The translations under genes were made by a program, and so were the position numbers. From the NCBI RefSeq assembly GCF_000332995.1, contig NZ_BANS01000008.1, positions 1 through 64,000 on the forward strand: a DNA stretch of 64,000 nucleotides. Reading direction: 5' to 3'. The notes under the pieces were generated by a model that searched no databases, was not told the DNA's origin, and saw only the letters and a list, made by a program, of their open reading frames with translations. The stretch comes from Gordonia amicalis NBRC 100051 = JCM 11271 (GTDB taxonomy: Bacteria > Actinomycetota > Actinomycetes > Mycobacteriales > Mycobacteriaceae). This document shows, piece by piece, positions 8,662 through 16,661 of this stretch (positions within the stretch are counted from its first letter, which is position 1; each line of letters begins with the position of its first letter).

Positions 8662-9537
8662 GTGCAGACTCCACCGAAACTGCGGGCCGTCGCCCTCGAA
8701 CACGACGGTGTTGTCACCGCTGCCGAAGCACGTGAGCACGGATTGGATCGCTCGGCGGTGCACCGCCGGGTGGCCATCGGCGATTGGGTGCGTGTGGGGC
8801 CTCGGCTGTATCGGCTCGCGGACCATCCCGTCACCGATCGGACCACCACACGGATCGCGACGCTGTCGGTAGGTCCCTCCGCGATCCTGTCGGGATCGGC
8901 GGCAGCCTGGTGGCACGGCATCGTCGACGACCGGCCCGGGACGATCACCGTCACCGCTCCCCGCGGGCGGCACGGTCCGCCGGTGAAGGGAGTGCGGATT
9001 CTCAACCGGTCCCTCGACGACGCGGATGTCCTCATCCGCCGTGACCTGCGGGTCACCGGGGTCGCGCTGTCGGCGCTCGAAGGGGCCGTCGAACTCGGTG
9101 CCGAGGTCATCGACTCGGCGCTGCAACAGCGTCGGATCACCGTCGAACGTCTGGAGGAGGCCTACGGGCGTCGACACCGCTGTGTCGGAGCGGCCGAGAT
9201 GGGCCCGATGGTGGCACTGCTGGAGTCCGGGGCGCGGTCGGCTGCAGAAAGATTCGCGGTGGCGATCCTCGACGCGGCGGGGATCGATGGTTGGGTCGCG
9301 AACCATCCCAGTTGTGGGTACGAGATCGATCTCGCGTTCGTCGCCCACATGCTGGCGGTGGAGATCGACGGTTTCGCATTCCATCGCGACGCCGGCACGT
9401 TCCAGCGTGACCGGACCCGCCGGAATGCCCTGATCGCGGCCGGCTGGACCGTTCTCAACTTCACCTGGGCCGATCTGACGGAACGGGCCGACCACGTCGC
9501 GTCGTCGATCCGTCAGGCGCTGAGCGTCGCGGCCTGA
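8662..9537 (+). CDS. AbiEi-like winged-helix plus DUF559 nuclease-like protein
   Basis: Residues 1-60 form an AbiEi-type N-terminal HTH ([20 protein letters not shown], then [20 protein letters not shown]). Residues 200-285 form a DUF559 / Vsr-like restriction-endonuclease fold: [18 protein letters not shown], then [21 protein letters not shown]. The E-x-D of the ExD-x-E pattern and the following acidic and arginine residues look compatible with metal-dependent nuclease activity. Such proteins occur in many paralogues in Mycobacteriales, and their function is not established. It sits alone between menA and menE and is bracketed by two copies of a 39-bp palindromic repeat, like an inserted cassette. 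The start is a GTG at 8662. Confidence 0.85.
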   Translation: MQTPPKLRAVALEHDGVVTAAEAREHGLDRSAVHRRVAIGDWVRVGPRLYRLADHPVTDRTTTRIATLSVGPSAILSGSAAAWWHGIVDDRPGTITVTAPRGRHGPPVKGVRILNRSLDDADVLIRRDLRVTGVALSALEGAVELGAEVIDSALQQRRITVERLEEAYGRRHRCVGAAEMGPMVALLESGARSAAERFAVAILDAAGIDGWVANHPSCGYEIDLAFVAHMLAVEIDGFAFHRDAGTFQRDRTRRNALIAAGWTVLNFTWADLTERADHVASSIRQALSVAA

Positions 9538-9544
9538 CTGCAGA

Positions 9545-9583
9545 TGTCGCGAATCGTGTTGCAGCCCGCCACCATACGCGACA
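9545..9583. repeat. 39-bp palindromic repeat, copy 2
   Basis: This copy has the same length, orientation and terminal inverted repeats (TGTCGCG / CGCGACA) as 8565-8603, with 30 of 39 positions identical. It fills the 47-base gap between the stop of the DUF559 gene and the stop of menE, so it could also serve as a terminator hairpin. Confidence 0.7.
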
Positions 9584-9584
9584 C

Positions 9585-10670
9585 CTACGGCGAGAAACGA
9601 CGCCGTAGCGCGCGCCGGTCGGGTTTGCCCGGTCCGCGCAGCGGCAGCTCGTCGACCTCGATGACCTCCCGCGGCGCCGCGTACCGGCCGAGTCGCTCGG
9701 CGACCGACCCGCGAATCCGGTTGACGTCGACCGGATCTCCGCGTCGTGCGACGACCACCGCGACGACCTTCTCGCCGAGACGGTCGTCGGGGAGTCCGAC
9801 GACCACGCATTCGGCGACCGTCGGGTCCTCGGCGATCACCGCCTCGACGACCTGCGGCACCACGGTGAGTCCGCCGGTGAGGATCGCCTCGTCGGCACGC
9901 CCGACGATCGACAGGACACCGTCGTCGAGGCGTCCGAGGTCATCGGTGCGGAACCAGCCGGCCTCGGCGAAAGCGGGATGATCCGGCAGGTTGCGGTAGC
10001 CGTGCGCCACCATCGGACCACCGAGGACGACGCGCCCCACACCGTCCGGCGACGGCTCATCGATGCGGATCACCACGCCGTCGAGCGGGACGCCGTCGTA
10101 GACGCAACCACCGGCGGTCTCACTCATCCCGTAGGTGCGGACGATGGGGAGTCCCGCGTCGACGGCGCGGCGCAACAGGGGAGCGGGGGTCGCCGCACCG
10201 CCGACGAGCAACCCGTCGGCGGAGCGGAGCGCGGCGGTGGCACGCGGCGAGTCGAGGACCTTGATCAGCTGCGTCGGCACGAGTGACGTGTAGCGGCGCG
10301 GCCCGTCGAGCCGGTCCAGAGCTTCGGCGAAACCCTCGGCGTCGAAGCCCGCGGTCAGGTCGAGCACGGTGGGTGTGAATCCGGAGGCGAAGGCGCGCAA
10401 CAGGACCTGCAGCCCCGCGATGTGATGCGGGGCGAGGGCGAGGAGCCAGTTGCCCGGGCCACCGAGGCGATCCGCGGTCGCCCGCGCCGATGCGGACAGC
10501 GTCGCCGGGGTGTGCTGCGCCCCCTTGGGGACACCGGTCGAACCCGAGGTGGAGACCACCAGCGAGACCTCGTCGGCGATCGGCTCACCGACGGCGAGGG
10601 CGGCCCGGAGAAGCGCTGTCTCCCGGGCGTCGTCGGAGGTGGGCACGATCGCGGTCGAACCGTCGAGCAC
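9585..10670 (-). CDS. menE: o-succinylbenzoate-CoA ligase MenE
   Basis: This ANL-superfamily enzyme adenylates o-succinylbenzoate and converts it to the CoA thioester in menaquinone synthesis. Core motifs are STSGSTGVPKGA (phosphate loop), YGMSETAGGCVYDG (A5), WFRTDDLG (A7), GRADEAILTGG (A8 hinge) and GKPDRRAL (A10 lysine). With the GTG at 10670 the protein has 361 residues and begins LDGSTAIVPTS, matching the short M. tuberculosis MenE (Rv0542c, 362 residues, beginning MLGGSDPALV). The frame is open upstream to 11039 but overlaps the DUF3349 gene and has no better start. The adjacent DUF3349 - membrane protein - pitA order is the same in M. tuberculosis. Confidence 0.93.
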   Translation of the reverse strand: MLDGSTAIVPTSDDARETALLRAALAVGEPIADEVSLVVSTSGSTGVPKGAQHTPATLSASARATADRLGGPGNWLLALAPHHIAGLQVLLRAFASGFTPTVLDLTAGFDAEGFAEALDRLDGPRRYTSLVPTQLIKVLDSPRATAALRSADGLLVGGAATPAPLLRRAVDAGLPIVRTYGMSETAGGCVYDGVPLDGVVIRIDEPSPDGVGRVVLGGPMVAHGYRNLPDHPAFAEAGWFRTDDLGRLDDGVLSIVGRADEAILTGGLTVVPQVVEAVIAEDPTVAECVVVGLPDDRLGEKVVAVVVARRGDPVDVNRIRGSVAERLGRYAAPREVIEVDELPLRGPGKPDRRALRRRFSP

Positions 10671-10738
10671 GGCGAGCAGCTCATCGCGCCGGGCGACGAC
10701 CTCTGGTCGAGCGGGAAGATGAAGGGTACGAAGGGTTT

Positions 10739-11083
10739 TCAGGACAGGTTCCGGTTCGGGTCGGTGCTGTCCGCGTCGGGTCCGTCGAACGGCCAACCGG
10801 ACGACTCCAGGTGACGGCGGACGCGGGCGATGTCGTCCTCGTGCGCGAGTTCGTGGGTGACCTTCGTGATCGCGACCGCGGCGTCGATCCTGGAGATCGG
10901 CTCGGGCGGCGGCGACTGCCGGACCAGCCGCGACGACACTTCCTGCACCTCGTCCTCGCTGAGCTGACGCCGCAGGAGAGCGACGAGGGGGATGTAGTCG
11001 CCTTGCGGCACACCGTCGGGGTAACCGGCACGCAGCCATTCGATGATGCGGTAGAGCAACTGTGGGTGGTCCACGCTCGTCAC
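10739..11083 (-). CDS. DUF3349 protein, Rv0543c-like
   Basis: This 114-residue soluble protein belongs to DUF3349, small helical proteins typified by M. tuberculosis Rv0543c. Recognisable parts are IIEWLRAGYPDGVPQGDYIP, LVALLRRQLSEDEVQ and VRRHLESSGWPFD. It lies just upstream of menE on the same strand, as Rv0543c does. A paralogue is encoded 150 bases further upstream. The function is unknown; the conserved linkage with menE suggests co-expression. Confidence 0.88.
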   Translation of the reverse strand: MTSVDHPQLLYRIIEWLRAGYPDGVPQGDYIPLVALLRRQLSEDEVQEVSSRLVRQSPPPEPISRIDAAVAITKVTHELAHEDDIARVRRHLESSGWPFDGPDADSTDPNRNLS

Positions 11084-11234
11084 CCCCTTTCCTCCGACGG
11101 GACTCGGCTGGGTCCTCTCGATGCGGCGATGCCGCTGGGTCCTCTCGATGCGGCGACGCGAGCGCGGCCGCTCAGCGCGATTGTAGGTTTCGGCCCGGAC
11201 CCCGGCAGTCCTCGGCGCGTGCGGGTCGCCGGGT

Positions 11235-11543
11235 TCACGTTCGGCTGGACACCAACGGCCAGCCGAACGCGGCCAGACGCCCCGCGACCTGGTTGATCTC
11301 CTCCGGGGTCGGCGGTTCGTTGGTGACCCGGGTGATGGCGTCGCTGATCTGCTGCTCGGTCACCGGCTCCCGGGGTCCGTACTCCTTGACGAGCCGGAAC
11401 GCCACCGCGGTGACCTCCTCATCGGTCAGAACACGCGTGAGGAGCGCCATCAGCGGCGGGAAGTCGGTGCGCGAGACACCTTGGGGATAGCCCTTGCGAA
11501 TCCAGTTGATCACGGATTCGAAGAGGGGGATCTCAGTGCTCAT
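11235..11543 (-). CDS. DUF3349 protein, second copy
   Basis: This 102-residue paralogue of the preceding protein shares VINWIRKGYPQGVSRTDFPP, LMALLTRVLTDEEV and VAGRLAAFGWPL. The ATG at 11543 (MSTEIPLFES) aligns with the start of the sister protein; an in-frame ATG at 11582 would add 13 poorly conserved residues. M. tuberculosis has one gene here, so this looks like a local tandem duplication. The 150-base gap between the copies (11084-11234) contains short repeats of GGGTCCTCTCGATGCGGCGA but no gene. Confidence 0.85.
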   Translation of the reverse strand: MSTEIPLFESVINWIRKGYPQGVSRTDFPPLMALLTRVLTDEEVTAVAFRLVKEYGPREPVTEQQISDAITRVTNEPPTPEEINQVAGRLAAFGWPLVSSRT

Positions 11544-11600
11544 GGTTGATCGCGTCTCCGGCTCGTGCACATCTGTGGTCACCGTTTACCCAGGTGGGCA

Positions 11601-11879
11601 TCACTTGTAACCAAATGGGAAGAGCTTGATTCCGGTGTGGAAGTAGATGGTCTGACGGGTGATCCACAACAGTGCGGTGAGGATGACCAGTAGGACGACG
11701 GCGAAGATCGGGTAGCTGAGCACGCGCAACGCCGGCCTGCCCCTGACGAGCGAGCCGTCGACGACCTCGTCGGAACCCTGCTCGTGACATCGCAGGCCGA
11801 ACGCGAACAGTGCGGGCAGACCGGCGCCGAAGAGCAGGCCGATGATCAGCACCTTGCCGATCGCCTCGACGATGTCCAT
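11601..11879 (-). CDS. Small membrane protein, Rv0544c-like
   Basis: This 92-residue protein has two hydrophobic segments (about residues 8-27 and 54-74) separated by a charged loop. It ends with a short aromatic tail (TGIKLFPFGYK). Size, topology and position between the DUF3349 genes and pitA match M. tuberculosis Rv0544c. The linkage suggests it works with the phosphate transporter or is simply co-transcribed. The molecular function is unknown. Confidence 0.85.
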   Translation of the reverse strand: MDIVEAIGKVLIIGLLFGAGLPALFAFGLRCHEQGSDEVVDGSLVRGRPALRVLSYPIFAVVLLVILTALLWITRQTIYFHTGIKLFPFGYK

Positions 11880-11930
11880 CTCCGCTGGGTCCTTTCGTGT
11901 GTTCGCGCGTGGTCGTTGTGATGCCGGCGG

Positions 11931-12122
11931 TCAGGCCGAGCGCGCAGGGGTGTCGGGGGTGGTTCCGGGATCGGTCGACAGGTCCGCGGGCAGCACCGAT
12001 CCGGTGGTCTCGTCCCAGTCGTCGTTGACGTTGCCGGCGTCGACCTTGTTCTGCTGGGCGCGCCAGTACATGTAGGCCGAGCCGGCGATGAGCAGACCGA
12101 AGATCGCCACCGCTCCCGCCAC
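11931..12122 (-). CDS. Very small membrane protein downstream of pitA
   Basis: About 63 residues from a GTG at 12122. One transmembrane segment (VAIFGLLIAGSAYMYW) is followed by an acidic, threonine/proline-rich tail (VNDDWDETTGSVLPADLSTD). It begins 23 bases after the pitA stop on the same strand. The exact start is uncertain: the frame is open further upstream but would enter pitA. Single-pass proteins of this kind often follow Pit-type transporter genes in actinobacteria. I cannot assign a function. Confidence 0.65.
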   Translation of the reverse strand: MAGAVAIFGLLIAGSAYMYWRAQQNKVDAGNVNDDWDETTGSVLPADLSTDPGTTPDTPARSA

Positions 12123-12144
12123 GTCGCCGAGCAGGTGAGCGATG

Positions 12145-13188
12145 TTAGAACGACGCCGCGCCGACGAGCCCCGCCGCCGGCAGGGTGGTGAGCCACGCCA
12201 CGGCCATCCGGCCGGCGACGCTCCAGCGGACCTGCGCACCGCGCTTGCCGATACCGGAGCCGAGGATCGAACCGGTGGCCACCTGTGTGGTGGACAGCGC
12301 CATCCCGGCCGCGCTGGAGGTCAGGATGATCGCGGCCGACGAGGCCTCGGCGGCCATGCCCTGCGGGGAGCTGATCTCCACCAGGCCTTTTCCGAGGGTC
12401 CGGATGATGCGCCAGCCACCGAGGTAGGTTCCGATCGCGATGGCGGCGGCGCAACTCGCCACGACCCAGAGCGGCAGGCCGTGACTCACGGTCGAGGCGT
12501 CGAGGTGTCCGGTGACGATCAGCGCCATCGCGATCACACCCATGGTCTTTTGTGCGTCTCCGGTGCCGTGGGCGAGGGAGACCAGTGAGGCGCTGGCGAT
12601 CTGGCCGTACAGGAAGCCCTGTTCCTTGCGGCTCTCCGCGAGACGACGCGTGATGGTGAAGACGAGCCAGGTCCCGCACGCGGCGACGACACAGGCGATC
12701 ACCGGGGCCAGCAGCGCGGGCACGATGATCTTGCCGAACACACCGTGCCAGTTCACGCCCGAGAGGCCGATGGCCGCGATCCCGGAACCGATGAGCCCGC
12801 CGAACAGCGCGTGCGAGGAACTCGACGGGAGGCCGAAGAGCCAGGTGAAGAGGTTCCAGAGGATGCCGCCGATGAGTCCGGCGAAGATGATCAACAGCGC
12901 GGTCGCGGGAGTGAGGCCGGTCACGATCTCGCCGGCGTCGGCGCCGGAGGTCTGCTGGATGTTCAGGACGTCTTTGGTGATGGTGGCGGCGACCTCGACC
13001 GAGAGGAAGGCGCCGACGAGATTGAGGACGGCGGAGAGCCCGACGGCTGTCTTGGGTTTCAGCGCACCGGTGGCGATCGAGGTTGCCATGGCGTTGCCGG
13101 TGTCGTGGAAACCGTTGGTGAAATCGAAGCCGAGGGCCGTGATCACCAACAGCACCAGGATCAGCATCTCGCCGCTCATGGTTTTCAT
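12145..13188 (-). CDS. pitA: Low-affinity inorganic phosphate transporter PitA
   Basis: This 347-residue polytopic membrane protein of the PiT family imports metal-phosphate coupled to protons. The two repeated PiT signatures are present: GFDFTNGFHDTGNAMATSIA near the N-terminus and SLAHGTGDAQKTMGVIAM in the C-terminal half. The short length (without the long central cytoplasmic loop of E. coli PitA) is typical of actinobacterial members. ATG at 13188. It corresponds by position to M. tuberculosis pitA (Rv0545c). The gene upstream is divergent. Confidence 0.94.
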   Translation of the reverse strand: MKTMSGEMLILVLLVITALGFDFTNGFHDTGNAMATSIATGALKPKTAVGLSAVLNLVGAFLSVEVAATITKDVLNIQQTSGADAGEIVTGLTPATALLIIFAGLIGGILWNLFTWLFGLPSSSSHALFGGLIGSGIAAIGLSGVNWHGVFGKIIVPALLAPVIACVVAACGTWLVFTITRRLAESRKEQGFLYGQIASASLVSLAHGTGDAQKTMGVIAMALIVTGHLDASTVSHGLPLWVVASCAAAIAIGTYLGGWRIIRTLGKGLVEISSPQGMAAEASSAAIILTSSAAGMALSTTQVATGSILGSGIGKRGAQVRWSVAGRMAVAWLTTLPAAGLVGAASF

Positions 13189-13276
13189 GATGAGGGCTCG
13201 GCTCCGAATTTCCTAAACGTTCCGGCGCGGTTCGGCCGGTATTCGCTGTGTCGTCGGTGTGTCGGGCTAGGTCACC

Positions 13277-13319
13277 GCACTTCAGTGCAGGTGTGGTGGG
13301 TATCGCTCCGGGGAGCGAT
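13277..13319. promoter_or_regulatory. Two palindromes between pitA and the oxidoreductase gene
   Basis: GCACT-TC-AGTGC (13277-13288) and ATCGCTCC-GG-GGAGCGAT (13302-13319) lie within the 187-base divergent gap. They sit 57-99 bases upstream of the plus-strand start, where an operator would be expected. No regulator is assigned. Confidence 0.45.
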
Positions 13320-13375
13320 GGAACGTTCGGCTGATCATGGTCCAACGGGTGGTTGCTGTGGAAGAATCCGACGCC

Positions 13376-14440
13376 ATGACATCGATGAAGCTGGGCATGC
13401 CGATCAACTACGCAGGCGCCTTCCGCGAGACCATCAACAACCTCGCCGACTTCGAGGCCGCGGGCGTGGAACGCATCGCGGTCCCGGAGGCCTACAGCTT
13501 CGACGCCGTCTCCCAGCTCGGTTACATCGCCGCGAAGACCGAGACGATGGAACTGCAGACCGCGATCCTGCCGATGTACTCGCGCACCCCCACCAATCTC
13601 GCGATGACCGCGGCCGGTCTCGACTACATCAGTGGCGGCCGTGCGGTACTCGGTATCGGCGCCTCCGGACCGCAGGTCATCGAGGGCTTCCACGGCGTGA
13701 AGTACGACTACCCGCTGGGCCGGGCCCGCGAGCACGCAGAGATCTGCCGCATGGTCTGGCGTCGCGAGAAGCTCGATTACCAGGGCAAGCACTACACGCT
13801 TCCGCTCGACGAGGAGCACGGCGGTTCCGGACTCGGCAAGTCGCTCAAGATCATCAACCATCCCGTCCGCGACAACATCCCGCTCCTGCTGGCCGCCATC
13901 GGCCCCAAGAACATCGAGCTGGCCGCGGAGATGTTCGACGAGCTGCAGCCGATCCTGTTCCACCCGGAGCACATCGACGCCGCGTTCGGTGAGTCGCTCG
14001 CCGCCGGCAGGGCCAAGCGCGACCCGTCTCTGGGCGACCTCGGCATCGTCGTCCAGGCCACCGCCCGGATCTCCGACGATCCGGAGCAGATCAACAACTC
14101 GAGGGAACTCGTCCGCCATCACGCCGCGCTGTACATCGGCGGCATGGGCGCGCGGGACAAGAACTTCTACAACCAGCTCGCCATCCGGTACGGCTATGCC
14201 GACGAGGCGAAGCTCATCCAGGACCTCTACCTCGACGGCAAGAAGGTCGAGGCGGCCGCGGCGGTCCCCGACGACCTGGTGAGCGCCATGTCGCTCATCG
14301 GGTCCAGGGCCCAGGTCGCCGAGCGCGTGGCCGCGTTCCGCGAGGCGGGCGTCACCTGCATCCTCGCCTCGCCGACCGCGCCGACCCACGCCGAGCGGGT
14401 CGCCGAGGTGGAGGCGTTGCGCGACATCTTCAACGGCTGA
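13376..14440 (+). CDS. LLM-class F420-dependent oxidoreductase
   Basis: This 354-residue luciferase-like monooxygenase-fold protein resembles mycobacterial Rv3520c-type enzymes that use deazaflavin F420. Typical segments are DYISGGRAVLGIGASGPQVIEGFHG (first half: DYISGGRAVLGIGASG), HPVRDNIPLLLAAIGPKNIELA, and a C-terminal AGVTCILASP. It is probably cytosolic; the substrate is unknown. The ATG at 13376 (MTSMKLGMPINY) fits the family start and has GGAAGA 9 bases upstream; an upstream ATG at 13337 is less likely. It is transcribed divergently from pitA and converges on the YdcF gene across 21 bases containing TCCCTCGAGGGA. Confidence 0.9.
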   Translation: MTSMKLGMPINYAGAFRETINNLADFEAAGVERIAVPEAYSFDAVSQLGYIAAKTETMELQTAILPMYSRTPTNLAMTAAGLDYISGGRAVLGIGASGPQVIEGFHGVKYDYPLGRAREHAEICRMVWRREKLDYQGKHYTLPLDEEHGGSGLGKSLKIINHPVRDNIPLLLAAIGPKNIELAAEMFDELQPILFHPEHIDAAFGESLAAGRAKRDPSLGDLGIVVQATARISDDPEQINNSRELVRHHAALYIGGMGARDKNFYNQLAIRYGYADEAKLIQDLYLDGKKVEAAAAVPDDLVSAMSLIGSRAQVAERVAAFREAGVTCILASPTAPTHAERVAEVEALRDIFNG

Positions 14441-14461
14441 TCGCAGGTTCCCTCGAGGGAC

Positions 14462-15019
14462 TCAGTCACACCCGAGTACGGCGGCCTTTCCGAGGCCGCC
14501 GTACTGGTATGCGTACACCGCACCCCAGAGCACGGGGTTGGGGCTGTAGTCACGTGGTACCGCGTGCATGACGACGTCGCCGTCGAAGCACTGGCCGAAG
14601 ATGAATCGGGCCCGCACCAGGTGATAGCTCCAGCTGACGACGATGACCTCGCGCCAGTCGTGGCGACGTGCCATCTCCTGGACGAACATCGCCTCGCCGC
14701 GGGTCGTGGAGGGATGGGGTTCGAAGCAGGTGACGGTGATGTCCGGGGTGCTCGCCGAGCACACGCGCGGCATCATCGAATCCTGCTCGGTGTAGGGACG
14801 ATACGGGTCGGAGATCAGCACGTGGTCGGCATAACCCCTGCGTGCCAACTCGATTCCGTAGTCCTCGCGTCCGTCGTGTTCGCCGCCCAGTACGACGATG
14901 GCGTCGACCTCGCGCAGCGGATCATCGTGGGTCCGCGTGAACAGCTGGTAGCCGACGGTGCCGCCGACGACCGTGACGACGAGGAAGATGCAGAACAGTA
15001 GTCGGACAACACGTCTCAC
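14462..15019 (-). CDS. YdcF/DUF218-family membrane-anchored protein
   Basis: This 185-residue protein has one N-terminal membrane anchor (LLFCIFLVVTVVGGTVGY) and an extracytoplasmic DUF218 domain: DAIVVLGG, LARRGYADHVLISDP, the ST-RGEA motif in HPSTTRGEA, and WSYHLVRARF. DUF218 proteins (SanA, YdcF, ElyC) act in envelope or polysaccharide metabolism. The GTG at 15019 overlaps the stop of the polymerase gene by 4 bases, so the two are coupled. Context at the edge of an exopolysaccharide locus suggests a role in glycan maturation. Confidence 0.88.
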   Translation of the reverse strand: MRRVVRLLFCIFLVVTVVGGTVGYQLFTRTHDDPLREVDAIVVLGGEHDGREDYGIELARRGYADHVLISDPYRPYTEQDSMMPRVCSASTPDITVTCFEPHPSTTRGEAMFVQEMARRHDWREVIVVSWSYHLVRARFIFGQCFDGDVVMHAVPRDYSPNPVLWGAVYAYQYGGLGKAAVLGCD

Positions 15020-16413
15020 CGTGACACACGCGTCCTGACGGAGAGCGGCGCGGGATGTTCGGCCGGCCGGGTGTGCCGGACGAGGTCGTCGGCTCCGGAA
15101 CTCTGTAGCGCCACGATGAGGAACACCAGCATCAGCGACAGGTCGGTCACCGAGACCGGGATGGACACGGTGCTGAAGTCGAGCTGCATACCCAGGACGA
15201 AGAAAGCGATGAAGCAACCGCCGTACAGGGCGATCTCGGACCGGGAGGACCGCAGGCAGCGGTAGGCGAGGTAGCAGGCGTAGATCATGATCGCGGTGAA
15301 CACGATTCCGACGAGGAGTCCACCGCGATAGACCGACAGCAGCGGCGCGTTGGCCACGTAGTTGATGGTGAACGCCTTCTCCGGATCCTTGAATTCGGCG
15401 ATGCCCCAACCGTGTCCGAACAACCAGTGCCCGCTCATCTTCTCGGGGAACTCGCGCAGCGCGTCGGTGCGTGCGGTCGACCCGGTGTCGCTCTCGCCGA
15501 AGGACGAGAAGATCCGGCGCCGCGACGCGGGGATCGCCGACAGCAGGGCCATCCCGCCCGCGAGTGTCCCGATGATCGCGGTGCGTCCGCGGGTCGACAT
15601 GGTGTGGAAGGCGAGCATCAGGAGGAGCGCCAGGACGACGGAGAAGATCGCCGCGCGACTCAGGGTCATCGCGACGGCCGCGAACAGGAGCAGCGCGAGA
15701 ACCCAGCGCCGGCGGCCCTCGAAGACCAGCAGGCTGATCATCAGGGCCGCCAGGAAGCCGATGCCCGCGGCGTTCGGGTCGATGTAGGTGCCCGACAACC
15801 GAGCCGTCACCGAGGCGCCGTCGAAGACGAACCGGCCCGCCGACGACGCGTCATATCCGAAGGGGGACAGCAGATCGAAGGTCCGTGCGGACTTGTCGAT
15901 CGTCAGCATTGCGAGGCCCGTCGCCGCCGACACGACCGATGCCACGACGAAGACCCTGCCGAAGGTCCTCAGTTGATCGGCGCGCAGCCGCAACAGCGCG
16001 ACGACGAGGAGGATCGCACCCGACCACTTCGCGTACTCGACGATGTCGTCGACCTTGTGCAGGGTGGCCACCACCGACAGGCCGGCGACGCCGACGAAGG
16101 CGATGAGTGCGTACTCGAGCGGCGTACAGCTCACCGTGTCGCGGGGGTGGAGAACGGTGGCGAGCAGCACGGCCATGGTGAGGGTGAAGATCAATGGCAC
16201 GGGCGTACCGGGGACGTACCCGGCGGGAAGCACGGCGACGACGACGGCGAGTGCCCACCACAACCACGTCGGATGTTGCAGTCCCACATATGCTCCCGCG
16301 ATCAACGCGATTCCCAGAAAGGCCGCGGTGACGACGGACTCGCCGGCGAGGAGGCAGCCGAAGGTGCCGACCGCCACCGCGGTCACGATCGCAAGTGAAC
16401 GAACAATCCCCAC
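15016..16413 (-). CDS. O-antigen ligase / Wzy-type polysaccharide polymerase
   Basis: This 465-residue protein has about eleven hydrophobic helices and a large extracytoplasmic loop between late helices (about residues 310-370: SSFGESDTGSTARTDALREF, then HWLFGHGWGIAEF). That is the layout of the Wzy_C family (O-antigen ligase or polymerase). In an exopolysaccharide locus with Wzz and Wzx proteins it most likely polymerises repeat units at the outer membrane face. The GTG at 16413 is chosen; a further upstream ATG at 16446 adds residues without membrane character. It is followed by the YdcF gene with a 4-base overlap and is divergent from the wzz operon. Confidence 0.88.
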   Translation of the reverse strand: MGIVRSLAIVTAVAVGTFGCLLAGESVVTAAFLGIALIAGAYVGLQHPTWLWWALAVVVAVLPAGYVPGTPVPLIFTLTMAVLLATVLHPRDTVSCTPLEYALIAFVGVAGLSVVATLHKVDDIVEYAKWSGAILLVVALLRLRADQLRTFGRVFVVASVVSAATGLAMLTIDKSARTFDLLSPFGYDASSAGRFVFDGASVTARLSGTYIDPNAAGIGFLAALMISLLVFEGRRRWVLALLLFAAVAMTLSRAAIFSVVLALLLMLAFHTMSTRGRTAIIGTLAGGMALLSAIPASRRRIFSSFGESDTGSTARTDALREFPEKMSGHWLFGHGWGIAEFKDPEKAFTINYVANAPLLSVYRGGLLVGIVFTAIMIYACYLAYRCLRSSRSEIALYGGCFIAFFVLGMQLDFSTVSIPVSVTDLSLMLVFLIVALQSSGADDLVRHTRPAEHPAPLSVRTRVSR

Positions 16414-16576
16414 CGGGGCATCATGACACGATCCGGCGGTGGGCATCGGGTGAGATCTCGACCGAAACGTAAGTGGGCCACGACGAGTCAGAGATCACAG
16501 CTCTCGAAGCGCGCGACCGGCCGACAGTGGTTAGAGTTGGCGCGTCGGGGAAAGGCACCAGGTTTCGAACAATCCG

Positions 16577-16607
16577 CCGTGGAAATGTTTCACAGACATT
16601 TCCACGG
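16577..16607. promoter_or_regulatory. 12-bp inverted repeat in the polymerase/wzz divergent region
   Basis: CCGTGGAAATGT (16577-16588) and ACATTTCCACGG (16596-16607) are perfect complements around the loop TTCACAG. It lies 55 bases upstream of the wzz operon start, within the 248-base intergenic region 16414-16661. It could be a regulator-binding site or a leader hairpin controlling the operon. I see nothing else definite in this gap. Confidence 0.6.
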
Positions 16608-16661
16608 TTGATCACTCGATCCCTCGGTCTTGCTCCGCCATCGCCGGAAGGAGCAGGTCTC

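Noticed and set aside
11846-14389. 847-codon minus-strand open frame across pitA and the oxidoreductase gene
   Set aside because: It overlaps two well-supported genes in other frames; composition is typical of high-GC shadow frames.
16423-16611. Small open frame in the polymerase/wzz gap
   Set aside because: It runs through the 12-bp inverted repeat and has no coding features.
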